Positions 50,901-58,999 of a stretch of 64,000 nucleotides of DNA are shown piece after piece. The DNA is from Bradyrhizobium guangzhouense (lineage in GTDB: Bacteria > Pseudomonadota > Alphaproteobacteria > Rhizobiales > Xanthobacteraceae). The notes under the pieces are model-generated. The model was not told the DNA's origin, did no database searches, and worked only from the letters and a program-made list of their open reading frames with translations. The translations under genes and the position numbers were made by a program. The stretch spans positions 6,481,001-6,545,000 of the forward strand of contig NZ_CP030053.1 in NCBI RefSeq assembly GCF_004114955.1. Direction: 5' to 3'. Position 1 is the stretch's first letter, and each line of letters opens with the position of its first letter.

Positions 50901-51578
50901 TTATCCGGCAGCAGCGGCTTCCTCGGCTTGCGTGAGGATGCCGCCGCAGATCAGCGTTTCCATGTGCTTGATGTATTGCCGGCAGACGTCGTCGGTGACC
51001 GGGCCGACGCCGGTCGCGCGAGACATCGCGTGCCGGCCGAAGAACAGATGATCGCAGGCGCCGATCAAGCTGGTGTAGAACAGCACCGGATCGGTTTGGC
51101 GGAACTCGCCGCGGCTGACGCCCTCGGCAAGCAACCGGCGATGAAAGTCGAGCAGCGGCGCGACGAAAAATTTCGAGACTTCGTCCGCGGAGCCCGCGAC
51201 GCTCTCGTGCAGCAGATAATGGATCAGCCGGTTCATGTAAGGGAACCGATGATAGGCACGGATGATGCCGGCGATGTGCAGCTTCAGCTTCGCGGTCGCC
51301 GTGATCGGCTGCGCCAGCAGATATTCGAGATTGGACATTTCGGTCGCGGCATCGCGTGCGAGCAGCGCCAGCAGCAGTCCGTCCTTGTTGCCGAAATGAT
51401 ATTTGACCAGCGCGGCGTTGACGCCGGACTTCTGGGCGATGTCGGAGAGCGAGATCTCGATCGAGGAGCGTTCGATCATCAGCTCGCTGGCGGCCACGAG
51501 CAATTTCTCTGCCGTGGAATTCTTTCCGCTGGGGAGCCTGTTCGGTACGCTGGAAGTCACGGAGATCCCTGTTCTCAC
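50901..51578 (-). CDS. TetR-family regulator
   Basis: 225 residues. N-terminal HTH: AEKLLVAASELMIERSS, ISLSDIAQKSGVNAALVKYHFGNKDGLLLALL (shown in parts), about 23-70. The C-terminal ligand domain has helices with MNRLIHYLLHES and DHLFFGRHAMSR. Type resembles FadR/PsrA-like acyl-CoA-responsive repressors. It stands between the SDR and the divergent thiolase gene, so is the likely controller of both arms. An in-frame later Met is not favoured. Confidence 0.87.
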   Translation of the reverse strand: MRTGISVTSSVPNRLPSGKNSTAEKLLVAASELMIERSSIEISLSDIAQKSGVNAALVKYHFGNKDGLLLALLARDAATEMSNLEYLLAQPITATAKLKLHIAGIIRAYHRFPYMNRLIHYLLHESVAGSADEVSKFFVAPLLDFHRRLLAEGVSRGEFRQTDPVLFYTSLIGACDHLFFGRHAMSRATGVGPVTDDVCRQYIKHMETLICGGILTQAEEAAAAG

Positions 51579-51627
51579 CGCTTGAAGCGGCCCGCAGATA
51601 AGCCCAAGCAGCGCCTCCCCACAAGAG

Positions 51628-51647
51628 TTAATTGATCGATTGACTAA
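51628..51647. promoter_or_regulatory. Putative TetR operator
   Basis: TTAATTGATCGATTGACTAA is an imperfect palindrome: 14 of 20 bases are symmetric, around ATCGAT. It is 50 bp upstream of the regulator and 64 bp upstream of the thiolase, in the only divergent intergenic region of the cluster. Operator role is inference. Confidence 0.5.
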
Positions 51648-51710
51648 ACGATATCCAGCCCCTTAAAACCCCGACAAACCCAATTCAGAACAATCATGGG
51701 AGAGACCGAA

Positions 51711-52883
51711 ATGGCCGAGGCATACATCGTCGCCGCTGCGCGCACCGCGGGCGGGCGCAAGGGGGGCCGCCTCGCCGGCTGGCATCCGGCCGATCTGGCC
51801 GCCAAGGTGCTGGACGAGCTGGTCGATCGCACCAAGGTCGATCCCGCGCTGGTCGAGGACGTGATCATGGGCTGCGTGATGCAAGTCGGCGAGCAGTCCA
51901 ACAACGTCGCGCGCAACGCGATCATGGCCTCGAAGCTGCCGGAGAGCGTGCCCGGCACCTCGATCGACCGTCAGTGCGGCTCCTCGCAGCAGGCGCTGCA
52001 CTTCGCGGCGCAAGCCGTGATGTCGGGCACAATGGACGTGGTGATCGCGGCCGGCGTGGAATCGATGACGCGGGTGCCGATGGGCCTGTCCTCGCAGCTC
52101 CCCGCCAAGAATGGCTTTGGCAATTACAAGAGCCCGGGCATCGAGGCGAGATATCCGAACATCGTGTTCAGCCAGTTCACCGGCGCCGAGATGATGGCCG
52201 AGAAATATGGACTGTCGAAGGATGACCTCGACGAATACTCGTTCCAGAGCCATCAGCGCGCGATTGCGGCAACGCAAGCCGGTCACTTCAAGAAAGAGAT
52301 CGTCCCGCTCGAGATTGTCAGAGCCGATGGCAGCAAGGACACCCACCACATCGACGAAGGCATCCGCTTCGATGCCACGCTCGAAGGCATCAAGGGCGTC
52401 AAGCTGATCGCCGAGAACGGCAAGCTCACCGCGGCCAGCGCCAGCCAGATCTGCGACGGCGCCTCCGGCGTGATGGTCGTGAACGAGCGTGGCCTCAAGC
52501 AGCTCGGCGTCAAGCCGCTCGCGCGCATCCACCACATGACCATGACCGGCGGCGATCCCGTCATCATGCTCGACGCGCCCCTGCACGCCACCAAGAAGGC
52601 GCTGGAGAAGGCGGGCATGACGGTTGACGACATCGATCTGTTCGAGGTCAACGAAGCCTTCGCCTCGGTGCCGACGGGCTGGCTGAAGACGACCGGCGCC
52701 GATCCGGCCCGCCTGAACGTGAACGGCGGCGCCATCGCGCTCGGCCATCCGCTCGGCGGCTCCGGCACCAAGCTGATGACGACGCTGGTCCACGCCCTGC
52801 ACCAGCGCGGCAAGCGCTATGGTCTGCAGACCATGTGCGAGGGCGGCGGCATGGCCAACGTGACGATCGTCGAACGACTGTAA
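51711..52883 (+). CDS. Acetyl-CoA acyltransferase (thiolase)
   Basis: 390 residues. Nucleophile Cys in DRQCGSSQQALHF (about 89), NEAFASVP (His-site partner), GGAIALGHPLGGSGTKLMT and the second Cys in TMCEGGGMANV (about 380), all typical of degradative or biosynthetic thiolases. Cleaves 3-oxoacyl-CoA to acetyl-CoA and a shorter acyl-CoA. GGGAGA precedes ATG 51711; an ATG at 51696 is poorer. Divergent from the TetR gene. Confidence 0.92.
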   Translation: MAEAYIVAAARTAGGRKGGRLAGWHPADLAAKVLDELVDRTKVDPALVEDVIMGCVMQVGEQSNNVARNAIMASKLPESVPGTSIDRQCGSSQQALHFAAQAVMSGTMDVVIAAGVESMTRVPMGLSSQLPAKNGFGNYKSPGIEARYPNIVFSQFTGAEMMAEKYGLSKDDLDEYSFQSHQRAIAATQAGHFKKEIVPLEIVRADGSKDTHHIDEGIRFDATLEGIKGVKLIAENGKLTAASASQICDGASGVMVVNERGLKQLGVKPLARIHHMTMTGGDPVIMLDAPLHATKKALEKAGMTVDDIDLFEVNEAFASVPTGWLKTTGADPARLNVNGGAIALGHPLGGSGTKLMTTLVHALHQRGKRYGLQTMCEGGGMANVTIVERL

Positions 52884-52904
52884 GAAGAAAAGCGAAGAAC
52901 AAAT

Positions 52905-52973
52905 GGCGAGTGGTTGATGGTGATGGGGAGCGGCTTCCGCCCCTGTCGCCATTCACCGCTCGCCTCTTTTTTT
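52905..52973 (+). terminator. Long imperfect hairpin with T-run between thiolase and ligase
   Basis: From 52905 GGCGAGTGGTTGATGGTGAT pairs with the inverse ending at 52964 (CGCCATTCACCGCTCGCC), about 25 bp per arm with some mismatches, then TCTTTTTTT. It can end or attenuate transcription from the thiolase gene before the ligase 12 bp beyond. The same GGCGA/GTGG words occur in other intergenic repeats of the group. Confidence 0.6.
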
Positions 52974-52984
52974 GAGGGAACGCC

Positions 52985-54529
52985 ATGACCCATCCGTCGA
53001 TCCACGCTCGCACCACGCCCGACAAGATCGCCTACCAGATGGCCGGAACCGGCAAGGCGATCACCTATCGCGAGCTCGACGAGCTCTCGAACCAGGGCGC
53101 GCAGCTGTTCCGCTCGCTCGGGCTGAAGGCCGGCGACCACATCGCGCTGTTCATGGAAAACCGGCTCGCCTTCATGGAGATCTGCTGGGCGGCGCAGCGC
53201 AGCGGGCTCTATTACACCGCGATCAGCCGCTATCTGAAGCAGGACGAGATCGACTACATCATCAGCGATTGCGGTGCCAAGGTCGTGATCACCACGCCGA
53301 AATGCGCCGACCAGATCAAGGACCTGGTCAAGGGCAAGCCCGGCGAGCCGATCTTCTACATGATGGACGAGCCCCTGTCCGGTTTTCGCTCCTACGACAA
53401 GGAAGCTTCCGCACAGCCGACCACGCCGATCGCCGACGAGGTCGCCGGCTACGACATGCTGTATTCGTCGGGCACGACCGGCAGGCCGAAGGGCATCAAG
53501 AAAGCGTTCGAAGGCAACAGGATTGACGCGCCGAACGCATTCCTGCGCGTGCTTTGCGCCGACATGTGCGGCATGAACGCGGAGAGCACTTATCTCTCCC
53601 CGGCGCCGCTCTATCACGCAGCTCCGTTGCGCTTCAACATGATGGCGATCGTGCTCGGCGGCACCTCTATCATCATGGAGCACTTTGACGCCGAGGAGTT
53701 TCTCAGGCTCGTCGAGAAACACAAGGTCACGCAATCGCAGCTCGTGCCGACCATGTTCGTGCGCATGCTGAAGCTGCCGGACGAGGTCCGCGCCAAATAC
53801 GACGTCTCGACGCTGAAGGGCGCAATCCACGCCGCCGCACCCTGCCCGGTCGACGTCAAGGCCAAGATGATCGAGTGGTGGGGTCCGATCCTGATCGAGT
53901 ACTACGCGGGATCTGAAGGTAACGGCGTCACCGTGTGCAACTCGCAGCAATGGCTGGAGCATCGCGGCAGCGTCGGTCGTGCCGTAGTCGGCAAGATCAA
54001 GATTCTGGACGAGAACGACGAGGAGCAGCCGGCGGGCGAGATCGGCACGGTCTACTTCGCCGATGCGCCTGTCTTCACTTACCACAACGATCCAGAGAAG
54101 ACGAAGAAGGCCTACAACGCCAAGGGATGGTCGACGCTCGGCGACGTCGGCTACCTCGACAAGGACGGCTTTCTGTTTCTCACCGATCGCAAGTCCTACA
54201 TGATCATCTCGGGCGGCGTGAACATCTACCCGCAGGAGACCGAGGACGTGCTGATCACCCACCCCGAGGTCGCCGACGTCGCGGTATTCGGCGTGCCGAA
54301 CGAGGAAATGGGCGAAGAAGTGAAGGCCGTCGTGCAGCCGCACGACATGAAACGAGCCGGCAAGGAACTGGAGGCCGATCTGATCGCCTACTGCAAGACC
54401 CGCCTCTCCGCCATCAAGTGCCCGCGCTCGATCGATTTCGAAGCCGAGCTGCCGCGCACGCCCACGGGCAAGCTGGTGAAGCGGCATCTGCGCGACAAGT
54501 ACTGGCCGAAAACCGCGGCGAAGATTTAG
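52985..54529 (+). CDS. Acyl-CoA synthetase (AMP-forming)
   Basis: 514 residues. P-loop YSSGTTGRPKGIKK (about 159-172), EYYAGSEGNGVTVC (A5), WSTLGDVGYLDKDGFLFLTDR (A7) and SGGVNIYPQETEDVL (A8); A10 lysine in RTPTGKLVKRHL. Belongs to the bile-acid/long-chain-type acyl-CoA ligases. With the thiolase on the same strand it forms the second arm of the TetR-governed regulon. Substrate not known. Confidence 0.9.
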   Translation: MTHPSIHARTTPDKIAYQMAGTGKAITYRELDELSNQGAQLFRSLGLKAGDHIALFMENRLAFMEICWAAQRSGLYYTAISRYLKQDEIDYIISDCGAKVVITTPKCADQIKDLVKGKPGEPIFYMMDEPLSGFRSYDKEASAQPTTPIADEVAGYDMLYSSGTTGRPKGIKKAFEGNRIDAPNAFLRVLCADMCGMNAESTYLSPAPLYHAAPLRFNMMAIVLGGTSIIMEHFDAEEFLRLVEKHKVTQSQLVPTMFVRMLKLPDEVRAKYDVSTLKGAIHAAAPCPVDVKAKMIEWWGPILIEYYAGSEGNGVTVCNSQQWLEHRGSVGRAVVGKIKILDENDEEQPAGEIGTVYFADAPVFTYHNDPEKTKKAYNAKGWSTLGDVGYLDKDGFLFLTDRKSYMIISGGVNIYPQETEDVLITHPEVADVAVFGVPNEEMGEEVKAVVQPHDMKRAGKELEADLIAYCKTRLSAIKCPRSIDFEAELPRTPTGKLVKRHLRDKYWPKTAAKI

Positions 54530-54539
54530 GACGAGATTC

Positions 54540-54655
54540 GTAGGGTGGGGTTAGCCGAAGGCGTAACCCACCTCTTTCGTTTCCGCGGCAGCAGAAGTGG
54601 TGGGTTACGCCTAGCGGTTTGCGCTTCGCGCAATCCGCGCGGCTAACCCACCTAC
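54540..54655. repeat. Intergenic palindromic repeat, family D (copy 4)
   Basis: GTAGGGTGGGGTTAGCCGAAG and GGCTAACCCACCTAC form the arms; the right half has an added 25-30 bp dyad (GGTTTGCGCTTCGCGCAATCC) absent in the other copies. It separates the ligase from the convergent ogt gene. Confidence 0.75.
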
Positions 54656-54674
54656 GAAGTCAGCGCAAACAGCC

Positions 54675-55217
54675 TCAATCAAACAGGCTCGGCGTGTGGT
54701 TCACCAGCGCGCCTTCGATCTCCAGCATCTTCAGCTTGGTGACCACGCCGCCATTCGCCGAGAAGCCGCCGGGCTTGTTGCCGGCCGCGAGCACGCGGTG
54801 GCAGGGCACAACGATCGGGCACGGGTTGCGGCCGAGCGCCTGGCCGACGTCGCGCGACAGCTGGACACCGCCGAGCTGCTTGGCAATATCGCCATAGGTG
54901 ATGGTCTTGCCGGGCGGAATCGCGCGGGCGATCTCGTAGACGCCGCGGTTGAACTCGGGCACGCCGTCGAGATCGAGCGCGATATCGGTGAGGTCGTCGG
55001 GCTCGCCCGCGAGCAGTTTTGTCATGCGGTCGATCGCGTGCTGCACCTCGGGGGTCGGCTCGGCTTCGGTGGCGTCGGCATGGCGCTGGCTGATGCGGGT
55101 GCGGATCTTCTGCTCGCCGCCCATCGGCAGCTGCGTGCCGTTGATGCCGCGCGGGCCCCAGGCGATGGCGCAGAGGCCGATCCTGGTGTCGAACAGGGCA
55201 AAATGCTGGTCGGTCAT
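54675..55217 (-). CDS. ogt: Methylated-DNA-protein cysteine methyltransferase
   Basis: 180 residues from ATG 55217. Acceptor Cys in IVVPCHRVLAAGN (about 144), preceded by RDVGQALGRNPCP and GKTITYGDIAKQLGG (helix-turn-helix for DNA binding). Repairs O6-alkylguanine in one suicide transfer. N-terminal ribonuclease-like domain is normal (FALFDTRIGLCAIAWG). No Ada-type domain, so Ogt. Stop lies 20 bp from repeat D copy 4. Confidence 0.92.
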   Translation of the reverse strand: MTDQHFALFDTRIGLCAIAWGPRGINGTQLPMGGEQKIRTRISQRHADATEAEPTPEVQHAIDRMTKLLAGEPDDLTDIALDLDGVPEFNRGVYEIARAIPPGKTITYGDIAKQLGGVQLSRDVGQALGRNPCPIVVPCHRVLAAGNKPGGFSANGGVVTKLKMLEIEGALVNHTPSLFD

Positions 55218-55350
55218 GGCTGGGTTCCTGAGCTTGCGTCCTTCTCGCATGCCCCCATTGTGTTCTAGGCCCAAATCTAGGCTTGGAAATAGTTGCGATC
55301 CACCCGGTTTCCGGGAATCTTGCACAGGAGTTCCGCACACCTTTCCGCGA

Positions 55351-55383
55351 GCCAATACTTCCGAGAAGCCAATACTTCCGAGA
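55351..55383. repeat. 17-bp tandem repeat before the first hydrolase
   Basis: GCCAATACTTCCGAGAA (55351-55367) is repeated directly (55368-55383, lacking the last A). The repeats end 7 bp before the hydrolase ATG at 55391 and may alter its leader. No inverted symmetry. Confidence 0.7.
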
Positions 55384-55390
55384 GCCAAGT

Positions 55391-56209
55391 ATGCAAAGCC
55401 TCCACGTCTCTGGATACGACATGCCCTATCTCGACGTGGGCGAAGATCGGAGCCGCCCGCCGCTGGTGTGCGTGCACGGCTCGCTCTCCGACTTCCGAGT
55501 CTGGGGCTGCGTGCTCGGGCCGCTGACGCAGCGGCACCGGATGATCGTCCCCAGCTTGCGGCACTTCTTCCCCGCGCAATGGGATGGCGTCGGCGACACC
55601 TATTCGATCGCCCAGCACGTCAGCGACGTCATCGCCTTCATCGAGAAGCTCGACCTCGGGCCGGTCGATCTGATGGGCCACTCCCGCGGCGGCCATATCT
55701 GCTTTCGCGTGGCACAGCAACGGCCGGATTTGTTGCGACGGTTGATCCTGGCGGAGCCCGGCGGCGAGCTCGATGCGAGTCTCGATCCCGATTATGCGGG
55801 CGGGCCCTCGCCGCTGCTGGCACGGTTCACGGCCTCGGCGGAGAAGATCGCGGCCGGCGATGTCGATGGCGGCCTCGCCGTCTTCGTCGACACGCTGGAG
55901 GGCGCCGGCACCTGGCCGCGGCTGCCGGCGATGGTGAAGCAGAATTTGCGCGACAATGCGTACACGCTGATCGGCCAGGTCCGCGACAATCGGCCGCCAT
56001 TCTCCAAAGCGGATGCGGAGGCGATTCTGATGCCGACGCTGTTCATCCTGGGCGCACGGACCAAGGGCCTGCTGCCGAAGGTGCTGCACGCGCTCGCGGC
56101 GCACGTGCCCTATTCCAAGACGGCGATCATCCCGAACGCGACGCATCCGATGTTCGAGCAGGCGCCGCAGAATTATTCCGAAGTCGTCCTCGACTTTCTG
56201 GCGAGCTGA
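55391..56209 (+). CDS. Alpha/beta hydrolase (paralog 1)
   Basis: 272 residues from ATG 55391, chosen because it aligns with the start of the next paralog. VCVHGSLSDFRVW holds the HG oxyanion motif (about 26-38), nucleophile elbow LMGHSRGGHI (about 95-104, Ser), acid likely Asp/Glu near LFILGART, and His in NATHPMFEQAPQ (about 253). No signal peptide. Similar layout to C-C or ester hydrolases of aromatic degradation. Confidence 0.85.
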   Translation: MQSLHVSGYDMPYLDVGEDRSRPPLVCVHGSLSDFRVWGCVLGPLTQRHRMIVPSLRHFFPAQWDGVGDTYSIAQHVSDVIAFIEKLDLGPVDLMGHSRGGHICFRVAQQRPDLLRRLILAEPGGELDASLDPDYAGGPSPLLARFTASAEKIAAGDVDGGLAVFVDTLEGAGTWPRLPAMVKQNLRDNAYTLIGQVRDNRPPFSKADAEAILMPTLFILGARTKGLLPKVLHALAAHVPYSKTAIIPNATHPMFEQAPQNYSEVVLDFLAS

Positions 56210-56212
56210 ATC

Positions 56213-57025
56213 ATGCAGAGCTTTCGCGTCAACGGTTACGACATGGCCTATCTCGACATCGGCGAGGGCCATCCGCTGGTCTGCGTGCATGGCACGCTGG
56301 GCGATTTCCGCACCTGGTATTCGGTGCTCGGTCCGCTGTCGAAAAATCATCGCGTGATCGCGGTCAGCCTGCGGCATTTCTTTCCCGAACATTGGGACGC
56401 CGTCGGCGACGACTACAAGATGGCGCAGCACGTGTCCGACGTGGTTGCCTTCATCGAACAGGTCAAGCCGGGACCGGTCGATCTGATGGGCCATTCGCGC
56501 GGCGGACACATCGCCTTCCGCGTCGCGCAGGCGCGGCCCGATCTGCTGCGCAAGCTGGTGCTGGCCGAGCCGGGCGGCGATCTCGATGCCAGCCTCCCGG
56601 TGCCGGAAGGCACGCCTGTCTACCCGCCCCTCGCGGCAAAGACGATACGTTCGGTCGAGATGATCCGCGCCGGCGACATCGAAGGCGCGCTGCAGAACTT
56701 CTATGAAGGCATCGAGGGCGACGGCTCGTGGCGGCGCGTGCCGGCGGCCGCAAAACAACAGCTGCGCGACAACACGTTGACCTTTCTTGGCCAGATCAAC
56801 GAGCAGCGCCGGCCCTATACGCTCGCGGACGCGCAGGCGATCAAGACGCCGACGCTGCTGATCGGCGGCGGTGCCACCACCGGCAGCCTGTCGGTGATGT
56901 GGCGCGTGCTGGCTGCGCACATCGCAGGTAGCACGACGGCGGTGATCGAGAATGCCGGACATTGGATGTTCGAACAGGCACCGCAGGAGTTCAGCGCGGC
57001 GGTGAGCCGGTTCCTGACCGGCTAG
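56213..57025 (+). CDS. Alpha/beta hydrolase (paralog 2)
   Basis: 270 residues, beginning MQSFRVNGYDMAYLDIGEGH against MQSLHVSGYDMPYLDVGED in paralog 1. It has VCVHGTLGDFRTW, the elbow LMGHSRGGHIAFR and His in NAGHWMFEQAPQE. Only 3 bp separate the two genes, so they are one transcript. By eye over half of positions are shared; the cap region (about 135-200) differs most, so the two may act on related substrates. Confidence 0.87.
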   Translation: MQSFRVNGYDMAYLDIGEGHPLVCVHGTLGDFRTWYSVLGPLSKNHRVIAVSLRHFFPEHWDAVGDDYKMAQHVSDVVAFIEQVKPGPVDLMGHSRGGHIAFRVAQARPDLLRKLVLAEPGGDLDASLPVPEGTPVYPPLAAKTIRSVEMIRAGDIEGALQNFYEGIEGDGSWRRVPAAAKQQLRDNTLTFLGQINEQRRPYTLADAQAIKTPTLLIGGGATTGSLSVMWRVLAAHIAGSTTAVIENAGHWMFEQAPQEFSAAVSRFLTG

Positions 57026-57045
57026 CGGCCGGGTGGCTGCTCACA

Positions 57046-57073
57046 ACAGCGAAAACAACCCCATGCACAGTAG
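57046..57073. repeat. 28-bp intergenic repeat, family H (copy 2)
   Basis: Identical to 14030-14057 over 28 bases (ACAGCGAAAACAACCCC to CACAGTAG). It is placed 20 bp after the second hydrolase stop. Beyond it the two flanks diverge. Confidence 0.7.
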
Positions 57074-57150
57074 GCCGCCTCCAATAAAATCAAGACCTTA
57101 CGTACCCTCAACCAGAGGCATTGACGGCACGCCCCTCCGGCGATACCTTC

Positions 57151-57170
57151 GAATACGGAATTCCGTATTC
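57151..57170. promoter_or_regulatory. Perfect 20-bp palindrome before the GntR gene
   Basis: GAATACGGAATTCCGTATTC is a perfect palindrome starting 39 bp upstream of the preferred GTG start. It is the right size for a GntR/FadR-family operator and would autoregulate the gene. Its location argues against a translation start at 57121, which would read through it. Confidence 0.65.
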
Positions 57171-57189
57171 CCTTTTCGGAGCCTCCGGC

Positions 57190-57867
57190 GTGATCCCTCT
57201 CGACCCGCTCCCGAACCTGATCGACCAGGTCTATGCAAGGATCCTGGAGGCGATCTCCGATCGCACGCTTCAGCCCGGCCAGCGCATCCGGCAGAACGAG
57301 CTCGCCGACAAGCTCGGCGTCTCGCGTCAGCCGGTGTCGCACGCGCTGCATCTGTTGCACCGGCAGGGCCTCGTTGCCGAAAGCGGCAAGCGCGGCTTTG
57401 AAGTCACCCAGCTCGATCCCGCGCGCATTCGTCAGCTTTACGAAGTGCGCGGCGCCATCGACGCGCTCGCGGCCCGGCTTGCGGCCCAGCGTGCCGCAAC
57501 CGATGCTGCCGGTCGTACGCGGCTTGAAGTTGCGCTCGCCGCCGGACGCCGCATCGATCGCAAGACTGCGCTCACGGACCTGATCGCGCTCGATGTCGAA
57601 TTCCACCGTGCCATCTATCAGCTCGCCGGCAATCCCGTGATCGAGGAAACGATCACGCCGCAATGGCCGCATATGCGCCGCTCGATGGCAACCGTGCTGT
57701 CCGAGCTCGACTATCGCGGCAGCGCCTGGGCCGAGCATGCCGATATCGCCAAGCACATTTTCGCGGGCGACGCTGATGCGGCCGAGCGCACCGCGCTCGC
57801 GCATGCGCAGACGGCGGGACGGATGACTGAGGAGAGATTGAGGGCGACGGACGAGGTGGCGGCGTAG
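57190..57867 (+). CDS. GntR-family (FCD type) regulator
   Basis: 225 residues from GTG 57190, which has GGAG 9 bp upstream. The winged helix (about 8-72) reads YARILEAISDRTLQPGQRI, LADKLGVSRQPVSHALHLL and ESGKRGFEVTQL; the FCD domain (about 82-215) has FHRAIYQLAGNPVIEE with the metal-binding His and another His pair in WAEHADIAKHIF. FCD regulators sense organic acids or sugar acids. Likely governs the PhyH and SAF-dehydrogenase genes downstream. Confidence 0.85.
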   Translation: MIPLDPLPNLIDQVYARILEAISDRTLQPGQRIRQNELADKLGVSRQPVSHALHLLHRQGLVAESGKRGFEVTQLDPARIRQLYEVRGAIDALAARLAAQRAATDAAGRTRLEVALAAGRRIDRKTALTDLIALDVEFHRAIYQLAGNPVIEETITPQWPHMRRSMATVLSELDYRGSAWAEHADIAKHIFAGDADAAERTALAHAQTAGRMTEERLRATDEVAA

Positions 57868-57872
57868 CTCGC

Positions 57873-57978
57873 TGTCATTCCGGGGCGACGCGTAGCGTCG
57901 AGCCTGGAATCCATCGAACGGCATACGCTGCGGAGAGATGGATTCCGGGTTCGCGACTTCGTCGCGCCCCGGAATGAC
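57873..57978. repeat. Intergenic palindromic repeat, family B (copy 4)
   Basis: Arms GTCATTCCGGGGCGACGCGT and GTCGCGCCCCGGAATGAC, inner GAGCCTGGAATCCAT and ATGGATTCCGGGTTC. It sits between the GntR and PhyH genes. Confidence 0.75.
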
Positions 57979-58016
57979 AACAATCAACAGAATAACAAAC
58001 AACAGGAGGACGACCC

Positions 58017-58817
58017 ATGAGACTATCCCAGGAGCAATTGGAGTTCTTCCACCGCGAGGGTTGGCTGTTCCTGCCCGAACTGTTTACCCAAGAGGAGGTC
58101 GATCTCCTCGCGCGCGAGGCGGTCGGGATCTATGACGCCAACCGGCCGGAAGTCTGGCGCGAGAAGAGCGGCGCGCCGCGCACGGCCTTTGCAGCACATC
58201 TCTATAACGAGGCCTTCGGCATCCTGGGCGCGCATCCGCGCATGATCGAGCCGGTCGAGCAGGTGTTCGGCGAGCCCGTCTACATGCACCAGTTCAAGAT
58301 CAACGCGAAATCGGCCTTCACCGGCGATGTCTGGCAGTGGCACCAGGATTACGGCACCTGGAAGCGCGACGACGGCATGCCGGAACCCCGCGCCATGAAC
58401 ATCGCGATCTTTCTCGACGAGGTGATGCCGATCAACGGCCCCCTGATGCTGGTGCCGCGCAGCCAGAATGCCGGCGATCTCCAGGCCTCGCATGATCTCT
58501 CGACGACATCCTACCCGCTGTGGACGCTGGACGAGGATACGGTGACGCGCCTCGTCAAGCAGGGCGGCATCGTCGCGCCGACTGGCAAGCCCGGCGGCAT
58601 GCTGATGTTCCACGGCAATCTCGTGCACGGATCGAGCGGCAACATCACGCCCTACCCGCGCAAGATCGTCTACCTGACGCTGAACGCGGTCTCGAACTAC
58701 ATCCGCACCCCGACCAGGCCGGAATACATCGCGCACCGCAATTTCACGCCGATCAAGACGGTGGATGATGATGCCCTGGTGCGGCTGGCGCGGGCACCGC
58801 GACAGGCGGCGGAGTGA
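58017..58817 (+). CDS. Phytanoyl-CoA dioxygenase (PhyH)-family oxygenase
   Basis: 266 residues. Fe(II)/2-oxoglutarate enzyme: the 2-His-1-carboxylate triad is WQWHQDYGTW (H and D, about 108-110) and LVHGSSGN (His, about 201). MNIAIFLDEVMPINGPLM between them and an Arg near the end contact 2-oxoglutarate. Resembles ectoine hydroxylase-type members but ectoine genes are absent. AGGAGG precedes the ATG. Probably hydroxylates a small molecule for the neighbouring dehydrogenase. Confidence 0.85.
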   Translation: MRLSQEQLEFFHREGWLFLPELFTQEEVDLLAREAVGIYDANRPEVWREKSGAPRTAFAAHLYNEAFGILGAHPRMIEPVEQVFGEPVYMHQFKINAKSAFTGDVWQWHQDYGTWKRDDGMPEPRAMNIAIFLDEVMPINGPLMLVPRSQNAGDLQASHDLSTTSYPLWTLDEDTVTRLVKQGGIVAPTGKPGGMLMFHGNLVHGSSGNITPYPRKIVYLTLNAVSNYIRTPTRPEYIAHRNFTPIKTVDDDALVRLARAPRQAAE

Positions 58818-58824
58818 ATGGGTC

Positions 58825-58977
58825 TCGCGCCCCGGACGCAGCGCAGCGCGGAAGCGGTGCGCTGCTGAGCCGGGGCCCATGCCACACGGATCGTTTTTCT
58901 CTGGGTCCCGGCTCTGCGGAGCAGCGTTGTCGGACGGTGCTCCGCATCGCCTAGGCTGCACCGCGTCCGGGACACGA
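58825..58977. repeat. Intergenic palindromic repeat, family C (copy 2)
   Basis: TCGCGCCCCGGACGCAGCGC and ACCGCGTCCGGGACACGA as outer arms; GCCGGGGCCCATGCCACACG and its counterpart GGGTCCCGGCTCTGCGG inside. Same modules as 5101-5237, larger by a few bases. Confidence 0.65.
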
Positions 58978-58999
58978 CCATTCCGCAGGATAATTTCGC

